A DNA stretch of 64,000 nt from AP-15 sp963788085 (GTDB taxonomy: Bacteria > Pseudomonadota > Alphaproteobacteria > ATCC43930 > CGMCC-115725), in NCBI GenBank assembly GCA_963788085.1, contig CAWBFS010000057.1, forward strand, positions 62,001 through 126,000. The letters run 5' to 3'. The notes below the pieces were generated by a model. The model was not told the DNA's origin. It searched no databases and saw only the letters and a program-made list of their open reading frames with translations. The stretch's first letter is position 1, and each line of letters begins with the position of its first letter. A program made the position numbers and the translations under genes. Positions 56,020-64,000 of this stretch are shown here, piece by piece.

Positions 56020-56601
56020 ATGGCTGACAGAAATGATGCCTCCTCGAGCATAATCGCCCCGACCGGGGCGGCGGGGCGGGTGGAGTCGACGGCGGAGGTA
56101 CAGAGAGGTTACAGCGGGAGCGTCGTCACAGAATTCTTGGACGCGGCCCGATCGGCTGCCGAATCGCTGCTCGAAGAACAGAAGCGACAGATCGCCGATA
56201 GGATTTCGGGAGTAGCCGAGGCGCTGCGAAGCGCTGCGCGTCCGCTCGACGAATCGCAAAACCGCGTAATCGCCCGCTACCTCGAAGAGGGGGCGGCGCA
56301 GGTCGATAGTTTTTCGCGTACGATGCGTGACAGGCGCTGGGGCGAGCTGGTCGCCGATACCGAGGATTTCGCACGGCGCCAACCGACCTGGTTTGTGCTC
56401 GGCGCAGTTGCCACCGGTTTTGTCGTCGGGCGCCTCTTATGGGCGTCGACCAGCGGACGGCAGCATAATGCCGATTGGTCGTCGCGCAGCAGCGAACCGC
56501 CGCGTACCGTAACGGCGGCCGTATCGAGCGCAACGGGCACTGCCGCCGGTAACCTGACCGGTAACGGCGCCCCGCTAACCGGAGCCGTGGAGACCCGTTG
56601 A
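56020..56601 (+). CDS. Membrane-associated protein of a three-gene envelope/stress cassette, unknown function
   Basis: 193 residues: an amphipathic helical region (SVVTEFLDAARSAAESLLEE, QIADRISGVAEALRSAARPL) followed by one helix TWFVLGAVATGFVVGRLLW and a Ser/Thr/Gly-rich tail. It resembles rhizobial proteins named nutrient-deprivation-induced; the name gives no mechanism. Start is the ATG at 56020 with GGAGGA at 56007-56012. The next gene overlaps its stop by four bases. Confidence 0.75.
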   Translation: MADRNDASSSIIAPTGAAGRVESTAEVQRGYSGSVVTEFLDAARSAAESLLEEQKRQIADRISGVAEALRSAARPLDESQNRVIARYLEEGAAQVDSFSRTMRDRRWGELVADTEDFARRQPTWFVLGAVATGFVVGRLLWASTSGRQHNADWSSRSSEPPRTVTAAVSSATGTAAGNLTGNGAPLTGAVETR

Positions 56602-57041
56602 TGATTTCCGGCAACGGCCGCCTCGGGCCAGACATCGAAGAGCCCCGCGTGCGGCCCGGGCGTCCGCTAGCCGCGCTGCTGTCCGATCTCGCAGGCGAGA
56701 CCAGCACACTGGTCCGCCAGGAGATCGCGCTCTTCAAGGCCGAGCTCAATGAGAAGCTGGGGCGGATGGGCGTGGGCGCAGGGGCGCTTGCGGCAGGAGG
56801 GGTGATCGCCTTCAGCGGCTGGCTCGCGTTGGTGGCGGCGGCGATCCTTGGCCTCAGCCATGTTTTGGCGCCTTGGCTCTCCGCCCTGATCATCGGGATT
56901 TTGGTGATGGCGTTGGGCGCTGGATTGGCGCTGTTCGGGAAGAGCCGTCTCAAGGCCGACGCTTTGGTCCCGCGCCGCACGCTGAACTCGCTTCGCGAGG
57001 ATGAAGCTTGGATCCGGGATCAGGTCATCGTGATCCGCTGA
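56598..57041 (+). CDS. Phage holin family/Holin-X (DUF1469)-like membrane protein
   Basis: 147 residues: LAALLSDLAGETSTLVRQEI and ALFKAELNEKLGRMGVGAGA precede two membrane helices (GVIAFSGWLALVAAAILGL and ALIIGILVMALGAGLALFG) and a basic tail. Despite the family name these proteins are chromosomal and found in bacteria without phage. It overlaps the gene before (ATGA) and is 22 bp from the next, so all three are one transcript. Confidence 0.82.
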   Translation: MMISGNGRLGPDIEEPRVRPGRPLAALLSDLAGETSTLVRQEIALFKAELNEKLGRMGVGAGALAAGGVIAFSGWLALVAAAILGLSHVLAPWLSALIIGILVMALGAGLALFGKSRLKADALVPRRTLNSLREDEAWIRDQVIVIR

Positions 57042-57063
57042 ATGGAAACGGAAGGGAAGCGAA

Positions 57064-57688
57064 ATGATTAGAGATTCAATGAAGGGCAACGGGGTCGGTG
57101 AGGTAATTCAGGCCAACAGCGTGCCGCTTACGTTGATTGGGGTGGGCATCGCATGGCTCGTAGCCAACAACACGGGTTTGGTGGATCGCGTAATCAACGA
57201 CGAGCGCGTCCAGGCAGCACAACGGCGGATCGGGGAGCTTGCCGGCGATATCGGGATCGGTGGCGGTTCGAGCGAAGCGGCCCGGCGGGCAGGTCCTGGG
57301 ACCCGACGGCGAGCCGCTGGCCCGCACCGATTCGGGCCGGGGCAATGGTTGGGTTCATCAGGCCGCGGGAGCGGCGCGCGGCGCGATCAGCACAGTCCGC
57401 GACGCCGGTAGTGCCGTGCTCGACCGGGCCGGTGCGGCAGGCGATCTGGCCAACCGGGCCAGCAGTCAAGTGACTGAGAAGCTGTCGACCGATCCCTGGC
57501 TGATCGGTGTTGCCGGCCTGGTTGCAGGTGCGCTTTTTGCGGCTATACTGCCGCCCACCAGAATAGAGCAGGACTACATCGGCGAAGCCCGCGACGGATT
57601 ATGGAACAAGGCCAATGAGCTCGGCCACGAAGCTGCCGAGCGGGTTCGGGAACTGGCCGATTCCACGACGCGGAGCACGACCCACTAG
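57064..57688 (+). CDS. DUF3618-like membrane protein (one frameshift)
   Basis: About 207 residues: VIQANSVPLTLIGVGIAWLV at the N-terminus (first helix), a central Gly/Arg-rich stretch with a break near 57290 (VLGPDGEPLARTDSGRGN), VHQAAGAARGAISTVRDAG helical segment, then WLIGVAGLVAGALFAAILPP (second helix) and an amphipathic C-terminus. Third member of the cassette with the holin-like gene. Likely an inner-membrane protein; function unknown. Confidence 0.75.
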
Positions 57689-57707
57689 CCGGCTGGGGGC
57701 GCGCGAG

Positions 57708-58169
57708 ATGATCCGCGTGGCGGTTGTGATACTTTGGGTCTGGGCCTAGTCACCCTGTATGCACCCGGAGCGGCGAAAGCCCAGGTACCACCCGAAATGG
57801 CCGAGATCACAGGGTGCTTGTGCCTGCAGCAGGCGGTCTCGGCGTTCTCGGCGGATATGAACGCCAAGAAGCAGGCGTTGGACACGGTTACCCGGCAACT
57901 TGCCGACCTCAATTCTCAGCTCGCACGCGAGAGATCGACGGTGGACGTCAACAACCCCGACGCAGTCGCCCGGTACAAGGCACTTCTCGAGCGGCGCGAC
58001 GCCGCGTATCGCCAGTCGATCGGGCCTGTCCACGCGCGACGCCACCCAAGCCACGGCACGCTATAATGCGCGGGTCAGCGAATACAACGCCCGCTGCGCC
58101 AACCGCCCGTTCAACTCGGCGCTGGTGGCCCAGATGCAGCTCAATCTGGTGTGCCCGCCGCTGCAATAA
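57708..58169 (+). CDS. Small secreted coiled-coil protein of unknown function (frameshifted)
   Basis: About 152 residues when joined across breaks near 57740 and 58025. Signal sequence (VAVVILW joined to LGLGLVTLYAPGAAKA), a Cys pair in EITGCLCLQQAVSAFSADM, a long helical region ALDTVTRQLADLNSQLARER, and further Cys residues in YNARCANRPFN and LVCPP. The four Cys suggest disulfides in the periplasm. The ATG at 57708 lies 20 bp behind the DUF3618-like gene and may belong to the same transcript. Not recognised. Confidence 0.6.
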
Positions 58170-58250
58170 GCTGACATTCCGGCTGCATGAGGCTGTCAGG
58201 AAATTAGCTGCATAGTGGCGGTGCGTGCTTCGAGACGCGCCCCGCGGGCG

Positions 58251-58302
58251 CCCTCAGCATGAGGTAATCCTTTGATGGCATTCGAGACTTCCTCATGCTG
58301 AG
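58251..58302. repeat. Inverted repeat with CCTCATGCTGAG words, target of IS1182
   Basis: CTCAGCATGAGG at about 58252-58263 pairs with CCTCATGCTGAG at 58291-58302, 27 bases apart. The second arm is directly followed by the IS1182 left end; its continuation (GGAAGCTGCGAAGCAGCTGT) resumes right of the element. Confidence 0.65.
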
Positions 58303-59922
58303 AGCCTGTGAATGTTTAGTCCGGCCAGCCTGATGGTTCGGCGCCCACATCTCGGGGCGGTACTGGATAACGGCTTGGCTGCCGCGCCGGTCTCATCGGC
58401 GAGACTGGGAAAAAAGGGGCGAGCGGATGGTTGAGCGGGCGGGAATATCTGTCATTGAGTTGGCGCCCCGGTCAACCATCTCAAGTTGCCGCAGCCATGG
58501 CGGCCCGCCGCAACGCCAAAGCACGCAGCATGTTGTGGGCGAGCGCGAACCACAGCAGCACGGCGCGGGCTTTTTGCTTCCCCCGCACGCGCAGCTGAGC
58601 GAGCCCCATGCGGCGCGCCCAGGCATTGGGGCATTCGGCCTGCGAGCGCTGCTGGTAGAGGGCTTTACCCGGCTCGCTGGCCATCCGCCGGCGCCAGTCC
58701 GCCACCCCCGGTTTGTCGTCCGGCCGCGGCGCGTAAGGATCGGTGCTGTGCTTGCTGTGCCCCGGCGGGCACCACAGTTTGATGCCGCTCTGATGAGCCC
58801 ACTCGATATCGTTGGTTTTGGCAAACCCGCCATCCACCAGGTAATCCGACGGCGGCGTCCCGGCATCGCTCAAGCGCTCCAGCGCCGGGCGCGCCAGGCC
58901 GCGGTCGGAGCCCGTGGTGTCGATGTCGACCGCGACGATGACCTGACCCTTTGGCGCCGACACGATCTGCATGTTGTAGGCCGGCCGAAACCCACCATCG
59001 GCCAACCTCATCGCCCGCGCTTCGGCATCGGTGGTCGAGGTGCGCGGCTCCTTCTGCCGGCTCACCTCGGCCTTGTTGGTCTTCTCGCGACGCGCGCGCT
59101 CGGCCTCGGGCTCATTCATCCGGTCGAGCGCGGCCTGCACCCGCTCCTCTTGTTCGCGCGCCGCGCGCTGTTGCGCTGCTCGCTGACGCCGATCGCCCGC
59201 CGCCGGATCGGCTTCGAGCTCGGCGCGAAGCCGCGCGACCCGCGCTTTGGCCGCCACCGCCAGTTTGCCCAACCGCTCGCGCCGACGGAACGAGCCGGCC
59301 CCCGCCGCCGCGCGTACCTTGAGCCCGTCCTGCGCCAGCACATCGAGCACCACCAGACCTTGGGCAACCAGTGCCGCAACGCCGCCGGCCAGCAACCGGT
59401 CGAGCACCGCGGCATGCGCCACCCGAAAATCCGACAGCGTGTGGTAGTTCATCGACACCCCGCCGCACAGCCAACGATAGGCGAGATGCTGCTCGCACAA
59501 CCGGCGAGCTGCCGCGCGCTGCCGACCCCCTCCACCGTCGCCCACAGCCACAGCGCCATCATCAGCTCGGCTGCTGGCGGCGCCTGCCCCGGCACTCCTT
59601 CGCGCGCCTTCACCGCATCGTGCAGCGCGCGCAAATCAAGCCCTTGGACAAACCCCCACACGGCCCGCACCGGATGATCGTGCGCCACCAGATCATCAAG
59701 TGTCACCGCATGCCAGCCCAGCTGATGCCGCTCCGGCTGCCGCAACCGCGGCGTTCCCCGACCCCGCGCTTGCGGCACCTGCTGCTCCGGCAAATCCCCA
59801 AACAGTTCGCTATTGCCCGACACCGACCGGCTCCCTCACACCAGTCATCCCGTCCCCAATAGCACTACCACAACTTGCTGCAACCCCTTCATGCTGCAAA
59901 AATGCGCGAAACATTCACACGC
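58303..59922 (-). mobile_element. IS1182-family insertion sequence
   Basis: 1620 bp with imperfect ends AGCCTGTGAATGTTT (58303-58317) and AAACATTCACACGCT (about 59908-59922), one mismatch, and CTGAG directly on both sides (58298-58302 and 59923-59927), a likely target duplication. It carries one transposase gene on the minus strand with a single frame break. Confidence 0.85.
58481..59823 (-). CDS. IS1182-family transposase (one frameshift)
   Basis: About 447 residues. The first part from 59823 has VTLDDLVAHDHPVRAVWGFV and AELMMALWLWATVEGVGSAR; a break near 59520 leads to LCEQHLAYRWLCGGVSMNYH. Later blocks are VLDVLAQDGLKVRAAAGAGS (first Asp), DYLVDGGFAKTNDIEWAHQ (second Asp) and RSQAECPNAWARRMGLAQLR (Glu), the IS1182 triad with the usual Ala/Arg/Glu-rich coiled insert. 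Probably active apart from the break, which may be a read error. Confidence 0.87.
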
Positions 59923-59927
59923 TCTGA

Positions 59928-60624
59928 GGAAGCTGCGAAGCAGCTGTCTCGAAGGACGCACGATGCTGATCCAGCTAATCGCCAGTTTCCTTACAGCCTC
60001 GCAGGCCGGAAGCCACAGCCCCGCCGATAGCCGGCGACCAGCGGCTCCTCCTGATAATAGAAGGAAAAAACAGGTAGAGAGCCAGTCTCCAAGTTGGACT
60101 ACCTAAGGTAGAAAGTTACGCGGCTTTAATTGTATGAAGTCCTTGTCACGTGTTTCTCGGGTTGATATTGTGATAAATCAGAGGTTGTCTCATATGAGCA
60201 CGCCACCCCCAGGCCTGATTGCTCCTTACATCAAGGCGCTTCAGGAACTCGACCGAGGTGTCCAAGTACCGCAGACAGCACTGCAGGTGCATTTCGTTGA
60301 GGTCTGCAGGGGTGGCGCTCAACCGACGACTGCGTATGCGCGCGCTTACTTGGCATGGCGTGGAACGGAGCAGTAGCGCCTGAAGCTCGAAGCCGAGGAG
60401 CAGGCTGGCCGAAGGCGCTTAAATGGCAGTCGAGGCAACGAAACAGCGGTGGTCTCTCCCAAGTTGGTGCCGGGGCGCTGGTCTGATCCGAAACCTTACG
60501 CGCGCTTTGTGGCTGAACCGCTTGGGACGAGAGAGGACTTCAAGAGAGACAGAGGCGCCAACTTCGCTGAGTCCCGACGTAATAAGCTGTAGGGCCGGAG
60601 ACGCACGCAAGGGAAGGGGCGAGG
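59928..60624. other. Intergenic region right of IS1182
   Basis: About 700 bases. It begins with the continuation of the repeat split by IS1182 and holds one small possible gene (60194-60376). The part from 60050 to 60250 is AT-richer than its surroundings. No tRNA or other RNA recognised. Confidence 0.4.
60194..60376 (+). CDS. Possible small hypothetical protein
   Basis: 60 residues: PPGLIAPYIKALQELDRGV, then VHFVEVCRGGAQPTTAYARA and YLAWRGTEQ. It is not recognised. The frame opens earlier (60134) but the ATG at 60194 is better placed. There is no strong ribosome-binding site. It might be a remnant left next to the IS. Confidence 0.3.
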   Translation: MSTPPPGLIAPYIKALQELDRGVQVPQTALQVHFVEVCRGGAQPTTAYARAYLAWRGTEQ

Positions 60625-60881
60625 TTAACCCCCTTCGAGTTTGGGGATGAAGAAGATTTCGCAGCCTTCGCGGATCGGCTGGAAATAGGCGGTCTCGTGG
60701 ATCGCGCCGTCGATTGCGACGGTGGTTTCTTCTTCGAGGTGCTCGCCGAGGCCGGGGTAGAGGCGGTCCATCTCCTTGATGACGCCGCGCAGGTTCTTGG
60801 CCTCGACCGTGAATTCGCGCACGCCGCCGGTGTAGCGGCGGCTGAAGCCCGAGGTGAAGACACCCGCGCGGCCATTGTCAT
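60625..60881 (-). CDS. MoaD/ThiS-family ubiquitin-like sulfur carrier (frameshifted near the start)
   Basis: About 85 residues. The fold is seen in EFTVEAKNLRGVIKEMDRLY (beta-alpha start), VAIDGAIHETAYFQPIREGC and IFFIPKLEGG. The C-terminal Gly-Gly is the site of adenylation and thiocarboxylation. The first residues (MTMAARV, ATG at 60881 with GGAGGA upstream) are in another frame; the break is near 60857. It lies 145 bp downstream of a molybdenum hydroxylase gene on the same strand, suggesting a role in molybdopterin or sulfur transfer for that enzyme. Confidence 0.8.
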
Positions 60882-61026
60882 CTGGTCCTCCATAGCCGCG
60901 GCCCCGCACTCACCACGTCGGCCGGGCTTGTCCCGGCCGTCCACGTCTTCATCCCGCCGGCATTGCGGGAGAGGGTGCCGACGCGGCCACGGGGATGAAG
61001 AGGTAGTGCCGTGAGCCCGATGCCCT

Positions 61027-63321
61027 TTAATCGTCCGCCTGGCCCTGGTCGAGGGCGGCGCGAACCTTGGGGGGCGACATCGGCAATTCGGTGAGGCGGC
61101 GGTGGATCGCGCTGTCGATCGCGTTGGCGATTGCCGCCATCGGCGGCACGATGTTGACTTCGCCGACGCCCTTGGCGCCGTAGGGGTGGGCCGGGTTCGG
61201 CACCTCGACGAGGATCGGCTCGATCATCGGCATGTCGGAGGCGACCGGCACGCGGTAGTCGAGGAAGCCGGCATTATCGAGCCGGCCGCTGCCGATCGTA
61301 GATGTACTCCTCGTTGAGCGCCCAGCCGATGCCTTGCGCGACGCCGCCCTGGATCTGCCCCTCGACATAGGAGGGGTGGATCGCCTTGCCGACATCCTGC
61401 GCCGCGACAAAGCGCAGGATCGTCACCTTGCCGGTCTCGGGATCGACCTCGACGTCGCAGAACTGCGTCGAGAAGCCGGGCGCCATGCCGCCGGCATTGA
61501 CCGAGGCGGCGGCGGTGATCGGGCCGCCGGTCAAGCGCCTTCTTGGCCGCCAATTCCTTGAACGACAATGGCGCGAAATCGCCGACATTGCTGCTCGCGG
61601 GCTTGGCCTGGCCGTCCTCCCAGACGACGCCCTCGACATCGACGTCCCAGATCATCGCGGCCCGGGCGCGCAGTTCGTCGACGATTTTCTTGCTGGCCTC
61701 GACGACCGCCATGCCGGTCGCGAAGGTGACGCGCGAGCCGCCGGTCACATGCGTATAGCCGACCGACGAGGTGTCGGCGACGATCGAGCGGATCTGGTTG
61801 TAGTCGATCCCCAGGGTCTCGGCCGCCATCAACGCCATCGAGGCGCGCGAGCCGCCGATGTCGGGGCTGCCGGTCGCGATGATGACCGTGCCGTCCTCGT
61901 TGACCTGCACCGAGGCGCTCGAACTCGCCGCCGCCGTTGAACCAATAGCCCGACGCGACGCCGCGCCCCTGGTTGGGGCCGAGCGGCGTCTTATAGGCCG
62001 GGTGATTGACCAATGCCTCGACGGTCTCGACATAGCCGCCATGGCCGAGCTTTGGCCCGTAGATCATCGGCGTGCCGGCCCGCGCCGCGTTCTTGAGCCG
62101 CAATTGCAGCGGGTCCATGCCGATCTTCTTGGCCAGGATGTCGAGCACGCTCTCGACCGCAAAGGCCGAGATCGGCGAGCCCGGCGCCCGGTAGGCGGCC
62201 GATTTCGGCCGGTTGCACACGACATCATAGCCGACCGTGTGCTGGTTCGGGATGTTGTAGGGCGCAAAGGCGCACATGCAGGCGTTCATGACCGGCGAGC
62301 CGGGAAAGGCGCCAGCCTGGAATTTGAACTCACCTTCGGCGGCGGTGATCGTGCCGTCCTTCTTGACGCCGATCTTGACCCGCATCGAGGAGCCCGAGGT
62401 CGGCCCCGAGGCCTTGAATACCTCGTCGCGGCTCATCACGATCTTGACCGGGCGCCCCGATTTCTTGGCGAGCAGGGTCGCGACCGGCTCGAGATAGACG
62501 ATTGTCTTGCCGCCAAACCCGCCGCCGATCTCGGCCGGCGTCACTCGGATCGAACCGACCGGCATGTCGAGCAGTTTCGCGGTCAACGCCCGCACGACGA
62601 AATGCCCCTGGCTCGACGCCCAGATCTCGGCTTGGCCGTCGGCGTCGAAGCGGGCGGCGCAGGCATGCGGCTCGATATAGGCCTGGTGCACCGCAGCGGT
62701 CTTGAACTCCTTCTCGACGATCACGTCGGCTTCGGCAAACCCGGCATCGAGATCGCCGATCTTGAACTCGACCCGCTTGGCGATGTTCGAGGGCTTGGTC
62801 GGCGCCGGGTCGATGCCGCGGGTGATCTGGTCCTCGAAGAGCAACGGCGCGTCGGGCTTCATCGCCTCATCGACATCGATGACGTGCGGCAAGACCTCGT
62901 AATCGATCTCGATCAGCGAAGCGGCTTCCTCGGCGACCGATTTGCTGATCGCCGCGACCGCCGCGACGGCATGGCCTTCATAGAGCGCCTTCTCGCGCGC
63001 CATGACGTTGCGCGTCATGTGCCAGAAATTCTGCTGTACGCGCTCCGGCCCCTGGTACTCGAATTTATGGTCCGGGAAATCCTTTGCGGTCACGACCGCC
63101 TTGACGCCGGGCAAGGCTTCGGCCTTCGAGGTGTCGATCGAGCGGATGCGCGCATGGGCATGCGGCGAGCGTAAAATCTTGCCGTAGAGCGTGCCGGCCG
63201 TCGCGAAATCCGCACCGTACATTGCGCGGCCCGTCACCTTCGGCACCCCGTCCGGACGGATCGGCCGAGTTCCCACCCACTTGAAACGCGTCGGCGCAAT
63301 ATCGTTCACCGCACCCTCCAC
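61027..63321 (-). CDS. Xanthine dehydrogenase-family molybdopterin-binding subunit (three frameshifts)
   Basis: About 765 residues. RPIRPDGVPKVTGRAMYGAD and SPHAHARIRSIDTSKAEALP at the N-terminus, QAYIEPHACAARFDADGQAE, PAEIGGGFGGKTIVYLEP (Moco), AAYRAPGSPISAFAVES, then after breaks near 61925, 61545 and 61305 SPDIGGSRASMALMAAETLG, VAAQDVGKAIHPSYVEGQIQ and YGAKGVGEVNIVPPMAAIAN with the catalytic Glu. The subunit resembles CO dehydrogenase/aldehyde oxidase large chains; no iron-sulfur or FAD subunit lies beside it in the window. The start is a GTG at 63321 or 63309. Divergent from the cupin gene. Confidence 0.87.
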
Positions 63322-63389
63322 TCGTCAGGTCGATCTGATATGGATTAGCGTCGCGCGACGGCGCGGCAAATGCAAGACCGGAGGAAACC

Positions 63390-63902
63390 ATGGCGCTGGA
63401 AGTAAGACGGATCGTCACCGGGCATGACGCGAACGGCAAGGCGGTCGTGAAGACCGACCAGCGGCTGCAGGCCGTCAGCCGATTGGGGCGCCCGCATATC
63501 GCCGGCTGCGAAATCTGGTCGACGGACAAGATGCCGGTCGACAATTCCTCGGAAGAGGCCGAGGCGGCGCAGCGCGCGGGCTTCGTCAAGCGCTACAATT
63601 ACGTCGGCACCGGCCAGGGCACGGTGATCCGCATCACCGAATTCGCGCCCGGCGCGCCGAAATTCATGCACCGCACCGAGACGGTCGACTACGCGCTACT
63701 GCTTTCGGGCGAGTGCGACCTCGAGCTCGACAGCGGCGAGGTCGTGCATATGAAGCCCGGCGATATCGCCGTGCAGCGCGGCACGATGCACGCCTGGGTC
63801 AACAACGGGCCGGCGCCGTGCGTCTTCGCTTTCATCCTGATCGACGCCGATCCCGCCAAAGTCGGCGGCCAGGAGCTGCGCACGCATTTCCCGGCGCCCT
63901 GA
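63390..63902 (+). CDS. Cupin-domain protein
   Basis: 170 residues, intact. A single cupin: GTVIRITEFAPGAPKFMHRT and EVVHMKPGDIAVQRGTMHAW hold parts of the two cupin motifs; the first motif has one His (FMHRTETVDYALLLSGECDL) and the second one His. The N-terminal LEVRRIVTGHDANGKAVVKT is typical of cupins that act near aromatic or sugar-acid pathways. Enzyme activity is unknown. It is divergent from the molybdenum hydroxylase gene; the 68-bp gap should hold both promoters. Confidence 0.87.
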   Translation: MALEVRRIVTGHDANGKAVVKTDQRLQAVSRLGRPHIAGCEIWSTDKMPVDNSSEEAEAAQRAGFVKRYNYVGTGQGTVIRITEFAPGAPKFMHRTETVDYALLLSGECDLELDSGEVVHMKPGDIAVQRGTMHAWVNNGPAPCVFAFILIDADPAKVGGQELRTHFPAP

Positions 63903-63915
63903 GGCCGGGGCGGTA

Positions 63916-63999
63916 CTACGCCTCGACCAAGTCGAGCCGGCGCTCGATCCGGTCGAGCCGGTCGTGCATGCGATCGAGCCGTAAGCCCATTTCCGCCAT
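63916..63999 (-). CDS. C-terminal end of a coiled-coil protein (may extend beyond the window)
   Basis: 27 residues visible: AEMGLRLDRMHDRLDRIERR then LDLVEA and stop. A strong heptad pattern (L/M every third and fourth residue, many Arg/Asp) indicates a coiled coil. An ATG stands at 63999, so either this is a very short gene or the end of a longer one continuing to the right. Convergent with the cupin gene. Confidence 0.5.
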   Translation of the reverse strand: MAEMGLRLDRMHDRLDRIERRLDLVEA

Positions 64000-64000
64000 C

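Noticed and set aside
58427..59677. A 416-codon open frame opposite the IS1182 transposase
   Set aside because: Pro/Arg/His-rich shadow; the minus strand has the IS1182 blocks.
60423..60650. A 75-codon open frame on the plus strand right of IS1182
   Set aside because: No ribosome-binding site or family resemblance, and its end overlaps the MoaD-like gene on the other strand.
61858..63174. A 438-codon open frame opposite the molybdenum hydroxylase subunit
   Set aside because: Arg/Asp/Gly-rich antisense shadow of a gene with clear Moco motifs.
1..64000. CRISPR arrays and tRNA/rRNA genes
   Set aside because: No regularly spaced direct repeats were seen, and no cloverleaf with a T-loop consensus was found on either strand by reading; a covariance-model scan was not possible.

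Overview
This is a high-GC window with alphaproteobacterial features. The supports are a Ros/MucR regulator, the glyA-nrdR-ribD and dnaX-ybaB-recR blocks with a small SRP RNA just upstream of dnaX, an sdhCDAB operon, a FccAB/SoxXYZA sulfur-oxidation block, a 64-residue small protein of a type I associate with rhizobia, and dispersed palindromes built around CCTCTCCC/GGGAGAGG. The order cannot be fixed from sequence alone.

Layout. 1-9.8 kb: hybrid sensor kinase (cut by the left edge), radC, enoyl-CoA hydratase, a PPOX flavoprotein, an unknown protein, a PEP mutase/isocitrate lyase-like enzyme translationally coupled to an AhpD-like protein, a broken Mrr-type nuclease, and a methyltransferase next to glutathionyl-hydroquinone reductase. 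9.8-14.4 kb: nucleoside phosphorylase, two transporters and a two-repeat DUF6328 membrane protein. 14.4-21.2 kb: housekeeping (ribD, nrdR, glyA, mucR, recR, ybaB, dnaX, SRP RNA). 21.2-24.8 kb: an ABC exporter whose ATPase carries a cyclic-nucleotide-binding-like domain and which has two DevC/FtsX-type permeases. 24.9-31.3 kb: a molybdenum hydroxylase pair (IorAB-like) followed on the same strand by fccA, fccB, soxX, soxY, soxZ and soxA. 31.3-40.9 kb: accessory metabolism, an ECF sigma factor, and an epoxide hydrolase gene split by a transposase remnant. 40.9-43.6 kb: a degenerate IS481 and a complete IS4 element. 43.6-51.7 kb: MmgE/PrpD, luciferase-like oxidoreductase, CoA-ester lyase, sdhCDAB and nucleoside hydrolase. 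52-58.2 kb: PEP-CTERM protein, NIPSNAP, PBP1A, and a three-gene envelope cassette plus a secreted Cys protein. 58.3-59.9 kb: IS1182. 60.6-64 kb: a MoaD-like carrier, a molybdenum hydroxylase large subunit, a cupin and a coiled-coil protein at the right edge.

Caution. About 40 single-base reading-frame breaks are spread over the window. They hit indispensable or core genes (dnaX and all four sdh genes), several lie in homopolymers, and protein similarity continues cleanly in the next frame. I read most of them as base-calling or assembly indels, not gene decay, and give coordinates for the whole gene across each break. Clear exceptions are the epoxide hydrolase split by a transposase remnant and the monooxygenase with an in-frame stop.
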